Assembly (NCBI GenBank): GCA_965196985.1
Contig: CBDALO010000105.1
Coordinates: forward strand, 1-64,000
Source: 2-12-FULL-35-23 sp965196985
Lineage (GTDB): Bacteria > Pseudomonadota > Gammaproteobacteria > UBA12402
Reading direction: 5' to 3'
Length of the DNA stretch: 64,000 bases
The translations under genes were made by a program, and so were the position numbers. Shown here piece after piece: positions 9,396 through 18,934 of this stretch; the first letter of the stretch is position 1, and every line of letters starts with the position of its first letter. The notes beneath the pieces were generated by a model, which made no database searches, was not told where the DNA came from, and saw nothing but the letters and a program-made list of their open reading frames with translations.

Positions 9396-10782
9396 GGGTG
9401 CTGCCTCTATATAATGTAGGCTATATTGCTGCTGGCACGCCAAAATCATTGACCTTCTCCCAAAACTGATCCCATCTGCCTTTAGTCTTTACTAGTGTTC
9501 TCAAGCATAAAACGATTTTCATTCCCTTGTCTTTCCAGCGCATTCCTGATCCGCCTAATCTTTGTTTAACAATTGTTTTACATGCTGCTTCAGTGACGCC
9601 AGAGCCAATTGGTGCATTCTGCTTAATCAAATTATGATACGACATTCGCTTTTCTTTAATATTATTTTCAAAATACGTAATTGTTCCTTCTAGCTTTTCT
9701 CTAAGCGATTTATTCAGTTTTTTATTTAGATGCTCTTTAAGCTCAGCAAGTATTCTACCTGCCGCACCTTTCTTGTGCTTTAAGTCATGACATCTCTCTT
9801 CGAGCCAAACATCACGCTCATCTCTTTCAGATTTTTTGGTAAATACTGCCTTTGATGCTTCGCCGAGATATTCAGTTGCATGCCAAAAATCTAAAATTTG
9901 CGTATCAGTATGTTTTTTTAGAAATGGCCAATTATTTTTTGCTCCATCAGCAACGCCAATTGTTTTAGCATCAGGGTAATATTTCTTTTTCAGCTTTATT
10001 TCCTTTTCAAGCCTATTAAAGAATTCATCTTTTCCATATTCTGGTGATGCTGCAACGTAGGTTGTGTGCAGGCGTGCACCATGCTTATCATACATGGAAA
10101 TAGTTCCAACCATGCTCTCTCTATAACCATCATCAACGGTGAGAACATATGCACCATCTAAGCTAATACTTAGCATCTCAATGCCTGCATCAAGCTTTGG
10201 CTCTTCATATTCCCACTCAGCCTCTTTGGCTTGTGCAATACCGCCAACAAAATCAGTTGCCCGTTGCAAGTATGAATGTGAGATTTTACGGTTATGATTG
10301 ACCTTGAGATCATCAATAACACTAGGAGCAGGTAAGTTTGAGTATTTATGTGAGATTATTTTTGCAAATCGCGGTGTTGATCCTTGGATAATTCTAGCCT
10401 TATCTTCTAAAGGACAAAAGACCTTCCCGCCTTTAGAGGTTTGATAAACATAACGCTTAACTCGAGCAACTCCATAAGGCGTTTGGTAATTTGCTTCATC
10501 TCTACTTCGTGCTGTTAGCTTTATTTTTCCAACATGGATAGGAGAGCCATCTGCATCAAACTTACTTAAAGCTTTTTCAGTGGCTAATGTTCCAACCTCA
10601 TTAAGGCCGTCAAGAATTGCATCCTCACATTCAAGCATGGATCCTTTTAGTGGAAGCTTGAGCTCAATAGTTAATTCATTATTTTCATCAGAGAGAATTC
10701 TAGCTAACATCCAAACACCATCCGTAATCAAGTTAAAGTGTATATTATGCTATATTTTCTACATTATATAAAGGCAGCACCC
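9396..10782 (-). mobile_element. ISKra4-family element, copy 1 (nested in the IS1111-type element)
   Basis: 1387 bp with terminal inverted repeats GGGTGCTGCCTCTATATAAT / ATTATATAAAGGCAGCACCC read from each side. It is flanked by the 8-bp duplication CTGAGCAA (9388-9395 and 10783-10790). Other copies of identical length are at 16029-18810 (interrupted), 16117-17503 and 24439-25825. All four have the transposase on the minus strand. Confidence 0.95.
9421..10731 (-). CDS. ISKra4-family transposase (copy 1)
   Basis: 436 residues, full length. The family is recognised from the DDE core: LSISLDGAYVLTVDDGYRE (first Asp), GVADGAKNNWPFL (second Asp), DFWHATEYLGEA, and a C-terminal GSGVTEAACKTIVKQRLGGS with the putative Glu, followed by GMRWKDKGM. 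It is intact and nearly identical to the copies at 16142 and 17504, so probably active. The start is the ATG preceding ITDGVWM. Confidence 0.93.
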   Translation of the reverse strand: MITDGVWMLARILSDENNELTIELKLPLKGSMLECEDAILDGLNEVGTLATEKALSKFDADGSPIHVGKIKLTARSRDEANYQTPYGVARVKRYVYQTSKGGKVFCPLEDKARIIQGSTPRFAKIISHKYSNLPAPSVIDDLKVNHNRKISHSYLQRATDFVGGIAQAKEAEWEYEEPKLDAGIEMLSISLDGAYVLTVDDGYRESMVGTISMYDKHGARLHTTYVAASPEYGKDEFFNRLEKEIKLKKKYYPDAKTIGVADGAKNNWPFLKKHTDTQILDFWHATEYLGEASKAVFTKKSERDERDVWLEERCHDLKHKKGAAGRILAELKEHLNKKLNKSLREKLEGTITYFENNIKEKRMSYHNLIKQNAPIGSGVTEAACKTIVKQRLGGSGMRWKDKGMKIVLCLRTLVKTKGRWDQFWEKVNDFGVPAAI

Positions 10783-11478
10783 CTGAGCAACCACTGCCAC
10801 CGCTGTTATTGGTCCCACACCCTCTATCGCCTGAATACGCTGGCAACTTTCATTGTTCTTGGAAATGCTATTAATTTCAAGTTCGTAAACATCGATGTTC
10901 TCATCCAGAACTAACAAGGTTTCATATTGCCTCTGAATGTAGACCTTCATACGATCTGTCAAACCATTGTCATTTGTACGATCGAAAATTGAAGGCAACT
11001 CGGCCCTTAATTTATAAATACTTTTTGCAATGACAATACCGTTCTCTGCTAGAAGACCTCTCAACTGATTACATAGCTTAGTTCGAGCTTCTACTTGACC
11101 TTCACGTATACGTAACAAGCTTTGCATGTCTTGCTGCTCAACTGTTTTCGGGGTGACAAAATTCATGGTTGGCCGTTGAGCTGCTTCAGCTATTGCGCGA
11201 GCATCTTGTTGATCATTCTTATTCCGTTTTAGATAAGGTTTCACGTATTGGGGTGAAATGAGTTTAACCTCATAGTTTCGTTTAATTAATTCACGCGCCC
11301 AATAATTTGCACTTCCACAAGCTTCCATTGCTATCACTTTGGGAGCAAGCTGATTAATCACTTCTAATAATTTTGCACGCGTTACTTTTTTCTCAGTTAA
11401 AATTGCCCCCTGCTGATTAACGCCACAGAGCTGGAAAACATTTTTTGCAATATCAATGGCTAACACGTTAATATCCAT
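10783..11478 (-). pseudogene. IS1111-type recombinase, N-terminal part
   Basis: The N-terminal DEDD/RuvC-like half: LAIDIAKNVFQLCGV at residues 6-20 (first Asp), MEACGSANYWARE, and KNDQQDARAIAEAA with the distal acidic residues. The frame then enters ISKra4 sequence and ends in QGCCLYIM. The spacing IDIAK..MEACG..DQQDA is that of IS1111-group recombinases. Disrupted. Confidence 0.92.
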
Positions 11479-11572
11479 AGTGGACTCCTTCGCTTTCGTT
11501 AAATTTAATAGCTTAGCTATTTAGCACTTAGATGCCGAGAACCATTTTTTTAGAATGGTTCAAAGTGGAGCG

Positions 11573-11887
11573 AGTCCATTCCATTACTGATGACTGACTG
11601 CTCACCGCAAAATATGCTTGAGAATCTGCTTTATCAACTGGAAGCAATGACCAAAACAAACCAAACGGATCAATCCCATGATAACTTCCTGCTATCGGGG
11701 CTTGTTTGCTAAGATCTATCATTCCACTAGCGTCAGCTACAAACTCCGCCTGCGATCGCCATGCTACACCCTGCTGATCAACTGCATTTAGCCGTATTGT
11801 TACTTTCTGGTTTACTAATAATCCTGATAACCTTATAGCAATTGGCTCATCTAAACAGCTTTGTTCAAGGTTAATAATGAATGGCAC
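11573..11887 (-). pseudogene. BAAT-family acyl-CoA thioesterase, 5' part (N-terminal domain)
   Basis: 105 codons matching the beta-sandwich N-terminal domain (Bile_Hydr_Trans type): CLDEPIAIRLSGL, DQQGVAWRSQAEFVAD and GSYHGIDPFGLFWSLLP are typical. The start is taken as the GTG at 11887 because an AAGGAG lies seven bases upstream and the predicted N-terminus MPFIINLEQ fits the family; a longer open frame to 11980 adds a Cys/Leu-rich extension with no family support. It continues in frame at 8790 across the IS1111-type element. Confidence 0.82.
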
Positions 11888-12018
11888 CGCACCTCTCCTT
11901 ACAAGGACAAACCAACAAAGGCAAAGCCTACAGTACTCACTGAATGATGACAACACACAAAGAATCTGATTATAATTCACCCTTTTTATACAGCAGTGCC
12001 TTTAAAGTTGAAATCAAA

Positions 12019-13176
12019 ATGAAGCGTTTCGTAAGCTTACTATTGTTAGTTTCCACCTGCCTGACCAGTCTGGAAACTATACCTAGTGATTTCATACCGT
12101 CTGCTGCTGGCTTTAAAGCAAATCTGGTAAAGCTAGCCCATTATGCCAAGCAACATGGCATTAGTCGCAATATAATCAAACATCACCTGCTAACTGCCCA
12201 ATACCAAAACAAAGTTATTCAACATGACCAATATCAACCAGAACTGATCTTAGGTTATAAACGTTACTTAGCTCTGTTTGTCACAAAAACACGTGTTAAC
12301 AACGGCATTCTTTTTTTTAATCAGCACCGAAATCTGCTCAAAGCAATAAGCAAAAAGTATCACGTACAACCTCAATACCTTGTTGCCCTACTTGGCGCAG
12401 AAAGCAACTATGGTAAAACCATGGGTAACTTTCCTATCGTTGATGCGCTTGCCACGCTAGCTTATGCTGACGGACGGCATCTTTTTTATCAACGGGAGTT
12501 GCTCTCTGCTTTAAAAATCTTACAAAACAACCCTCGTGACAAATTAAAACTACTATGCTCTTGGGCTGGTGCAATGGGACAGTGCCAATTTATGCCTGAT
12601 ATTTATTTAACTTACGCTGTTTCCTATGATAACTATGGGCAACCTAACATTTGGACCAATGCTGCCGATGCATTAGCTTCTACAGCTAACTTTGTTCACC
12701 ATTTAGGTTGGACAGACAAACAAGGGGTGGCCTTTCAAGTTAAACTGCCTGTTAACTTCTCTTTGGATCAACTTGGTCGTTCTAGCCCAAGGACTATTAG
12801 CGCCTGGAAAAAACTAGGCATTGTTAGTTACACTGGTCAGCCATTCCCTCGCTGGCCTGGTAAACTTGTTATTATTGTTACTCAAGGCAGTCCTTTACAT
12901 GCTTACCTCGTTAGTTCTAATTTCTTTGTTTTACTACGCTGGAATGATGCTTACCTTTATGCCTTGGCGATTAATCAAATAGCCAAGCATATTGCTAAAG
13001 ACCAATTAATCACGTCAACTCAAACTATGACGTATCACTATACAGCTAAAGCAAAGCAGGAACATCCTAAACCCAACTACTTACAATTGCGTGCCAAACT
13101 GCAACAACAATGGCATCGCTATTTAAACTTTAGCCTCTATAGATTTTACTTTGATAGGGAATTATTTTGGATATGA
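12019..13176 (+). CDS. Lytic murein transglycosylase, MltB family
   Basis: 385 residues from the ATG before KRFVSLLLLVSTCL, a signal-peptide-like N-terminus; the open frame extends upstream to 11944, but that would bury the signal. The enzyme cleaves peptidoglycan strands in the periplasm, producing anhydromuropeptides. The slt/MltB catalytic motif is LLGAESNYGKTMGNFPIVDA with Glu in AESNYG, and CSWAGAMGQCQFMP is the second conserved block. A C-terminal ~110 residues extend beyond the usual MltB core. No lipobox Cys is placed convincingly (VSTCLTS is a weak candidate). Its stop overlaps the ATPase start (ATGA), so the three genes to 14650 are probably one transcript. Confidence 0.88.
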   Translation: MKRFVSLLLLVSTCLTSLETIPSDFIPSAAGFKANLVKLAHYAKQHGISRNIIKHHLLTAQYQNKVIQHDQYQPELILGYKRYLALFVTKTRVNNGILFFNQHRNLLKAISKKYHVQPQYLVALLGAESNYGKTMGNFPIVDALATLAYADGRHLFYQRELLSALKILQNNPRDKLKLLCSWAGAMGQCQFMPDIYLTYAVSYDNYGQPNIWTNAADALASTANFVHHLGWTDKQGVAFQVKLPVNFSLDQLGRSSPRTISAWKKLGIVSYTGQPFPRWPGKLVIIVTQGSPLHAYLVSSNFFVLLRWNDAYLYALAINQIAKHIAKDQLITSTQTMTYHYTAKAKQEHPKPNYLQLRAKLQQQWHRYLNFSLYRFYFDRELFWI

Positions 13177-13922
13177 GTGTATCTCCTGGAATTGAGCTAA
13201 AAGAACTAACACTTAACTACCATAAGCATATGCTGTTTGATAAGCTTAGCGTTTGCTTTCCAGCTCAACAATGGTCTTCCATACTGGGGCCTAGCGGCGT
13301 AGGTAAAAGCAGCCTAATCCGTCTAATCGCAAATCTACCCACTGGAGGTACACTTAATCATGGCGCTAAAATTAAGGCCGATGATGATAAACCACTTTTT
13401 CAACGAGTAGCTTACCTCGGACAAGATGCAAGCCTTATGCCATGGCTATCTAGCTTAGAAAATGTCTTATTGGGTTACCGCTTGCGCCGTCAATCTATCA
13501 ACAAAGCCAAGGCTATTGAACTATTAACAAGAGTTGGACTGGCAAATGCTTTAAAAAAGCGCCCCAATGAACTTTCAGGAGGCATGAAACAGCGAGTTGC
13601 TTTAGCTCGAACACTTCTAGAAGATAAGCCTATTGTACTTATGGACGAGCCCTTCTCAGCACTTGATGTAATTACTCGTTTAAAACTACAAGAACTTGCC
13701 TATGAATTACTACAAGGCAAGACTGTTATTTTAGTTACTCACGACCCACTTGAAGCTTTACGCTTAAGTGATCAGGTTTACATTATGACTGGCTCTCCTG
13801 CCAGCTTATTAGAACCCATTAAGTTAACGACCCAAGCACCTAGATCAACTAACGATGAGAAATTACTTAACTTACAAGGCAAGCTTCTACAACAACTCTA
13901 TTTAGCAAGCGAGGAAAGTTAA
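13173..13922 (+). CDS. ABC transporter ATP-binding protein (ThiZ/SsuB type)
   Basis: A 249-residue nucleotide-binding subunit of an importer of the nitrate/sulfonate/taurine/HMP class. Walker A is GPSGVGKS (residues 39-46), the Q-loop is LGQDASLMPW, the signature is LSGGMKQRVALARTL, Walker B is PIVLMDEPFSALD, and the H-loop is LVTHD. The ATG at 13173 overlaps the preceding TGA, which supports it over the TTG at 13167. No substrate-binding protein is next to it; the ThiY-like protein at 28825 is the best candidate partner, so hydroxymethylpyrimidine import is a plausible but unproven role. Confidence 0.9.
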   Translation: MSVSPGIELKELTLNYHKHMLFDKLSVCFPAQQWSSILGPSGVGKSSLIRLIANLPTGGTLNHGAKIKADDDKPLFQRVAYLGQDASLMPWLSSLENVLLGYRLRRQSINKAKAIELLTRVGLANALKKRPNELSGGMKQRVALARTLLEDKPIVLMDEPFSALDVITRLKLQELAYELLQGKTVILVTHDPLEALRLSDQVYIMTGSPASLLEPIKLTTQAPRSTNDEKLLNLQGKLLQQLYLASEES

Positions 13923-14650
13923 TGATACTAGCACGTGGTGCCATCCTTACCCTTGGCCTATTACTGCTATGGCAGATAGCTGTATTGCTTGGCAACTTCC
14001 CGCCTTATATCTTGCCAGGACCTACCTCCGTCTTTAGCACTCTTTTCCAACAAGCACCTTTGATTAGTCAACAAGCTATACCAACTATTATTGAAACTTT
14101 GCTAGGGCTACTGTTTGGCACCATGTTAGGCTGCTGGGCGGCACTATCTATGTCTTTTTGTCGACCAATTAAGCTTTGGTTCTTACCTGTTTTATTAATC
14201 AGTCAAGCACTACCAACTTTCGCTATCACACCTTTATTCGTTCTGTGGTTAGGCTACGGCATAACTTCGAAAGTTGCTATTACAGTTGTAATGCTATTTT
14301 TCCCCGTAGCAAGTGCGTTTTATGATGGCTTACGAAAAACTCCACAGAGCTATTTAGACTTAGCACAAACTATGGGTAGCTCAGGCTGGCAAAAGCTCTG
14401 GCGCATTCAAGTCCCTCATGCTTTACCTTCACTTGCTACTGGCCTACGTGTTGCAGCAACAATTGCCCCCATTGGTGCTGTCATTGGCGAATGGGTAGGA
14501 TCAAGTGAAGGTTTAGGATTTTTACTATTAAACAGCAACGCACGAATGCAAATTAGCTTAATGTTTGCCGTACTAGTTGTTATTACCGTCTTTACTCTAT
14601 TACTCTACTTTGTAGTTGATAAAGCCCTTACGCACATTATTGATTGGTAA
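13922..14650 (+). CDS. ABC transporter permease (ThiX/SsuC type)
   Basis: A 242-residue inner-membrane permease with about six hydrophobic segments, starting with ARGAILTLGLLLLWQIAVLL. The coupling (EAA) loop is visible as YLDLAQTMGSSGWQKLWRI, and the following GAVIGEWVGSSEGLGFLLL is typical of the SsuC/TauC/ThiX family. Start and stop overlap (TAATG) with the ATPase gene, indicating translational coupling. Substrate not determined from sequence. Confidence 0.9.
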   Translation: MILARGAILTLGLLLLWQIAVLLGNFPPYILPGPTSVFSTLFQQAPLISQQAIPTIIETLLGLLFGTMLGCWAALSMSFCRPIKLWFLPVLLISQALPTFAITPLFVLWLGYGITSKVAITVVMLFFPVASAFYDGLRKTPQSYLDLAQTMGSSGWQKLWRIQVPHALPSLATGLRVAATIAPIGAVIGEWVGSSEGLGFLLLNSNARMQISLMFAVLVVITVFTLLLYFVVDKALTHIIDW

Positions 14651-14905
14651 GCGCGTAGCCGGATTGAAAATGCGTAGCATTTGATAATCCGGGGTTAAGA
14701 CTAGGTTCTGCCCCGGATTTTCGCTAACGCTCAATCCGGGCTACGGATTAGGTATCAGCAGGAAGAAAACAGGATGCAGGTTTTAAATTTTTTGACAATG
14801 TAAGCGCGTAGCCCGGATTGAAAATGCGTAGCATTTGATAATCCGGGGTTAAGACTAGGTTCTGCCCCGGATTTTCGCTAACGCTCAAGCTGGACCACGT
14901 ACTCG
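14651..14905. repeat. Two type B intergenic palindromes between convergent genes
   Basis: Two near-identical copies (14655-14744 and 14808-14895) of GCGTAGCC(C)GGATTGAAAATGCG..TTGATAATCCGGGG followed by CCCCGGATTTTCGCTAACGC. The two arms can fold back on each other. The second copy decays at its right end (CAAGCTGGACC). It lies between the permease and the MFS gene and may act as a bidirectional terminator; that role is inferred. Confidence 0.75.
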
Positions 14906-14910
14906 TTTAG

Positions 14911-16028
14911 TCAATTGACAGTAGAAGAAAACAAGCCAAACAAAAAGAAAGTTAACAGGGCAAGCCCAAAAGTACTCGCCCAAAAGCATACTAAAGGCAA
15001 CATACTTGTATAGTGAACCCCAGCAAGTAAACCTGTTGCTAAACTAGAAAAAATCATAGCAAGTGAAGGTAAAATTGCTGACGCCAAGCCATGATATGAT
15101 TTTAACACCGATAGCGCACTAACGTTTGAGGTCGGGCTAATTAGACCGCAACTTAAACTAAAGAAGCAAGCTGAAATTGTAACAGTAATAACACTCATAT
15201 CATTAAGCAACCAGGCAATACTAGCAAAAACCACCGTTACTGCATTGATAGCAAACCCTAAAAGCACAACTTTTCTTGCAGGATAAAGGTGAAGAAAAAA
15301 ACGAAATAAAAAAGCGCCAACAACGTATCCAGCACCAACGAATAACAAAAGGTAACCATAATTATTTGGGTCTAGTTGTAACTGAGTAATATAAATAAAA
15401 GGAGCTATAGCATAGAAACTAATCAAACCACCCATAACACAGCCAAAAGGAAGTGCGAAGCTTAAGAAACCATAATTACTAAAAAGTGATCGCATCGCTT
15501 TACCAACATAAACCAGAGAAATATGCGAATCTGGTCGCGCAATGGTTTCTTGTAACGTAAAAAGCTCTGCAATTAAAAGGATCACACCAATAATGGCTAG
15601 AAAAAAATAAATAATATGCCAATTACTCCACTGTAAAATATGGCCACCAAGGATAAGTGCAACAGCGGGCATTAAGGCCGCAAGGATAATGATATAAGAC
15701 ATATTTGCCTTAAGAGCTTTACCCTGATAGGAATCGACTAATAAAGCTCGAGCTAGCACCGTTGAAAAACCAGCCCCTATCGCTTCGATAAAACGCCCAG
15801 CAAAAAACCAGGGCAATGATACTGACAAACCAGTTAAAACACTACCGAATATGGCAATAAAGGTAGCGCTTAACACAATCGGCCTACGACCATAGTGATC
15901 TGCTAACAACCCCCAGACAACCTGTGAAATAGCATAACCTAATAAAAAAACCGTCATTGAAAACTTTACATGGCTTAACGAAGCAGAAAAGTGCTTGGCA
16001 AGAATAGGATAAGCAGGTAGCCCAAGGT
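14911..16028 (-). pseudogene. MFS multidrug/metabolite transporter (Bcr/CflA-like), main part
   Basis: The downstream ~370 codons of a 12-helix transporter. GLLADHYGRRPIVL is the loop 2-3 signature (D..GRR), and hydrophobic helices follow through to the C-terminus. The ISKra4 nest at 16029-18810 separates it from its first 27 codons (18891-18811). Deletion of the nest and one CCCAAGGT gives SINLGLPAYPILAKHF in frame and a 396-residue protein. An internal ATG (15957) cannot make a complete transporter. The gene followed the ALDH7 gene by 43 bases, so it was probably co-transcribed with the lysine-catabolism genes. Confidence 0.85.
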
Positions 16029-16116
16029 GGGTGCTGCCTCTATATAATGTAGGCTATATTGCTGCTGGCACGCCAAAATCATTGACCTTCTCCCAAAACT
16101 GATCCCATCTGCCTTT

Positions 16117-17503
16117 GGGTGCTGCCTCTATATAATGTAGGCTATATTGCTGCTGGCACGCCAAAATCATTGACCTTCTCCCAAAACTGATCCCATCTGC
16201 CTTTAGTCTTTACTAGTGTTCTCAAGCATAAAACGATTTTCATTCCCTTGTCTTTCGAGCGCATTCCTGATCCGCCTAATCTTTGTTTAACAATTGTTTT
16301 ACATGCTGCTTCAGTGACGCCAGAGCCAATTGGTGCATTCTGCTTAATCAAATTATGATACGACATTCGCTTTTCTTTAATATTATTTTCAAAATACGTA
16401 ATTGTTCCTTCTAGCTTTTCTCTAAGCGATTTATTCAGTTTTTTATTTAGATGCTCTTTAAGCTCAGCAAGTATTCTACCTGCCGCACCTTTCTTGTGCT
16501 TTAAGTCATGACATCTCTCTTCGAGCCAAACATCACGCTCATCTCTTTCAGATTTTTTGGTAAATACTGCCTTTGATGCTTCGCCGAGATATTCAGTTGC
16601 ATGCCAAAAATCTAAAATTTGCGTATCAGTATGTTTTTTTAGAAATGGCCAATTATTTTTTGCTCCATCAGCAACGCCAATTGTTTTAGCATCAGGGTAA
16701 TATTTCTTTTTCAGCTTTATTTCCTTTTCAAGCCTATTAAAGAATTCATCTTTTCCATATTCTGGTGATGCTGCAACGTAGGTTGTGTGCAGGCGTGCAC
16801 CATGCTTATCATACATGGAAATAGTTCCAACCATGCTCTCTCTATAACCATCATCAACGGTGAGAACATATGCACCATCTAAGCTAATACTTAGCATCTC
16901 AATGCCTGCATCAAGCTTTGGCTCTTCATATTCCCACTCAGCCTCTTTGGCTTGTGCAATACCGCCAACAAAATCAGTTGCCCGTTGCAAGTATGAATGT
17001 GAGATTTTACGGTTATGATTGACCTTGAGATCATCAATAACACTAGGAGCAGGTAAGTTTGAGTATTTATGTGAGATTATTTTTGCAAATCGCGGTGTTG
17101 ATCCTTGGATAATTCTAGCCTTATCTTCTAAAGGACAAAAGATCTTCCCGCCTTTAGAGGTTTGATAAACATAACGCTTAACTCGAGCAACTCCATAAGG
17201 CGTTTGGTAATTTGCTTCATCTCTACTTCGTGCTGTTAGCTTTATTTTTCCAACATGGATAGGAGAGCCATCTGCATCAAACTTACTTAAAGCTTTTTCA
17301 GTGGCTAATGTTCCAACCTCATTAAGGCCGTCAAGAATTGCATCCTCACATTCAAGCATGGATCCTTTTAGTGGAAGCTTGAGCTCAATAGTTAATTCAT
17401 TATTTTCATCAGAGAGAATTCTAGCTAACATCCAAACACCATCCGTAATCAAGTTAAAGTGTATATTATGCTATATTTTCTACATTATATAAAGGCAGCA
17501 CCC
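16117..17503 (-). mobile_element. ISKra4-family element, copy 3 (inserted into copy 2)
   Basis: Complete 1387-bp element inside copy 2, flanked by the 8-bp duplication CTGCCTTT (16109-16116 and 17504-17511). It lies in the same orientation as its host, so the two form overlapping direct repeats. Self-insertion shows that this element has no effective immunity against its own sequence. Confidence 0.95.
16142..17452 (-). CDS. ISKra4-family transposase (copy 3), with a Trp-to-Ser change
   Basis: 436 residues, differing from copy 1 by two substitutions: Val to Ile in KGGKIFCPL, and Trp to Ser in GMRSKDKGM, where copies 1, 2 and 4 have GMRWKDKGM. The Trp is in the conserved C-terminal block after the presumed catalytic Glu, so this copy may be impaired. 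All other motifs (LDGAYVLTVDD, GVADGAKNNWP, GSGVTEAACK) are intact. Confidence 0.9.
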   Translation of the reverse strand: MITDGVWMLARILSDENNELTIELKLPLKGSMLECEDAILDGLNEVGTLATEKALSKFDADGSPIHVGKIKLTARSRDEANYQTPYGVARVKRYVYQTSKGGKIFCPLEDKARIIQGSTPRFAKIISHKYSNLPAPSVIDDLKVNHNRKISHSYLQRATDFVGGIAQAKEAEWEYEEPKLDAGIEMLSISLDGAYVLTVDDGYRESMVGTISMYDKHGARLHTTYVAASPEYGKDEFFNRLEKEIKLKKKYYPDAKTIGVADGAKNNWPFLKKHTDTQILDFWHATEYLGEASKAVFTKKSERDERDVWLEERCHDLKHKKGAAGRILAELKEHLNKKLNKSLREKLEGTITYFENNIKEKRMSYHNLIKQNAPIGSGVTEAACKTIVKQRLGGSGMRSKDKGMKIVLCLRTLVKTKGRWDQFWEKVNDFGVPAAI

Positions 17504-18759
17504 CTGCCTTTAGTCTTTACTAGTGTTCTCAAGCATAAAACGATTTTCATTCCCTTGTCTTTCCAGCGCATTCCTGATCCGCCTAATCTTTGTTTAACAA
17601 TTGTTTTACATGCTGCTTCAGTGACGCCAGAGCCAATTGGTGCATTCTGCTTAATCAAATTATGATACGACATTCGCTTTTCTTTAATATTATTTTCAAA
17701 ATACGTAATTGTTCCTTCTAGCTTTTCTCTAAGCGATTTATTCAGTTTTTTATTTAGATGCTCTTTAAGCTCAGCAAGTATTCTACCTGCCGCACCTTTC
17801 TTGTGCTTTAAGTCATGACATCTCTCTTCGAGCCAAACATCACGCTCATCTCTTTCAGATTTTTTGGTAAATACTGCCTTTGATGCTTCGCCGAGATATT
17901 CAGTTGCATGCCAAAAATCTAAAATTTGCGTATCAGTATGTTTTTTTAGAAATGGCCAATTATTTTTTGCTCCATCAGCAACGCCAATTGTTTTAGCATC
18001 AGGGTAATATTTCTTTTTCAGCTTTATTTCCTTTTCAAGCCTATTAAAGAATTCATCTTTTCCATATTCTGGTGATGCTGCAACGTAGGTTGTGTGCAGG
18101 CGTGCACCATGCTTATCATACATGGAAATAGTTCCAACCATGCTCTCTCTATAACCATCATCAACGGTGAGAACATATGCACCATCTAAGCTAATACTTA
18201 GCATCTCAATGCCTGCATCAAGCTTTGGCTCTTCATATTCCCACTCAGCCTCTTTGGCTTGTGCAATACCGCCAACAAAATCAGTTGCCCGTTGCAAGTA
18301 TGAATGTGAGATTTTACGGTTATGATTGACCTTGAGATCATCAATAACACTAGGAGCAGGTAAGTTTGAGTATTTATGTGAGATTATTTTTGCAAATCGC
18401 GGTGTTGATCCTTGGATAATTCTAGCCTTATCTTCTAAAGGACAAAAGATCTTCCCGCCTTTAGAGGTTTGATAAACATAACGCTTAACTCGAGCAACTC
18501 CATAAGGCGTTTGGTAATTTGCTTCATCTCTACTTCGTGCTGTTAGCTTTATTTTTCCAACATGGATAGGAGAGCCATCTGCATCAAACTTACTTAAAGC
18601 TTTTTCAGTGGCTAATGTTCCAACCTCATTAAGGCCGTCAAGAATTGCATCCTCACATTCAAGCATGGATCCTTTTAGTGGAAGCTTGAGCTCAATAGTT
18701 AATTCATTATTTTCATCAGAGAGAATTCTAGCTAACATCCAAACACCATCCGTAATCAA
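17504..18759 (-). pseudogene. ISKra4-family transposase (copy 2), truncated by copy 3
   Basis: About 418 genuine codons, then the frame enters copy 3 and stops after GRGAAFI. The missing C-terminus (WDQFWEKVNDFG..) lies at 16029-16116. All catalytic motifs lie in the retained part, so a slightly shortened protein could be made, but it lacks the last ~18 residues. Confidence 0.9.
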
Positions 18760-18810
18760 GTTAAAGTGTATATTATGCTATATTTTCTACATTATATAAA
18801 GGCAGCACCC

Positions 18811-18891
18811 CCCAAGGTTAATCGACAAATAACCATAGGAAATAAACGCAAGAGCAAACAGCAAATTGTACGTTGACTTTATCTTCTGCAC
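18811..18891 (-). pseudogene. MFS transporter, first 27 codons
   Basis: A GTG start at 18891 is preceded by GGAAGG and followed by QKIKSTYNLLFALAFISYGY, a basic N-terminus leading into the first transmembrane helix. The reading frame is open into the CCCAAGGT target duplication and continues at 16020 in the main part. It was found by reading upstream of the ISKra4 nest; too short to be noticed alone. Confidence 0.75.
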
Positions 18892-18934
18892 TTAATTTCC
18901 TTCCTGATATTTCAGATTAACTGACACATACGAA

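Larger units (their letters stand above)
8791..11572 (-). mobile_element. IS110-family (IS1111-like) element, interrupted by ISKra4
   Basis: This element splits the BAAT-type gene. Its ends carry inverted CTCG / CGAG bases (8792-8795 and 11571-11574), like the short subterminal repeats of the IS1111 group. No target duplication is seen, which fits this family. Without the ISKra4 copy and its 8-bp duplication it is about 1.39 kb. The recombinase leaves only ~95 bases upstream but ~270 bases downstream (8791-9063), the arrangement of IS1111-type elements, whose guide RNA lies 3' of the recombinase. The boundary is uncertain by one to three bases. Confidence 0.8.
16029..18810 (-). mobile_element. 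ISKra4-family element, copy 2 (host of a nested copy)
   Basis: The outer element, with target duplication CCCAAGGT at 16021-16028 and 18811-18818. Its own sequence is 16029-16116 plus 17504-18810, giving 1387 bp after removal of the inner copy and one inner duplication. It splits the MFS gene just after the first predicted helix. Confidence 0.95.

Noticed and set aside
12019..14650. MltB-type gene as a member of the thiamine transporter
   Set aside because: The overlap shows co-transcription only; nothing in the protein suggests a transport function.
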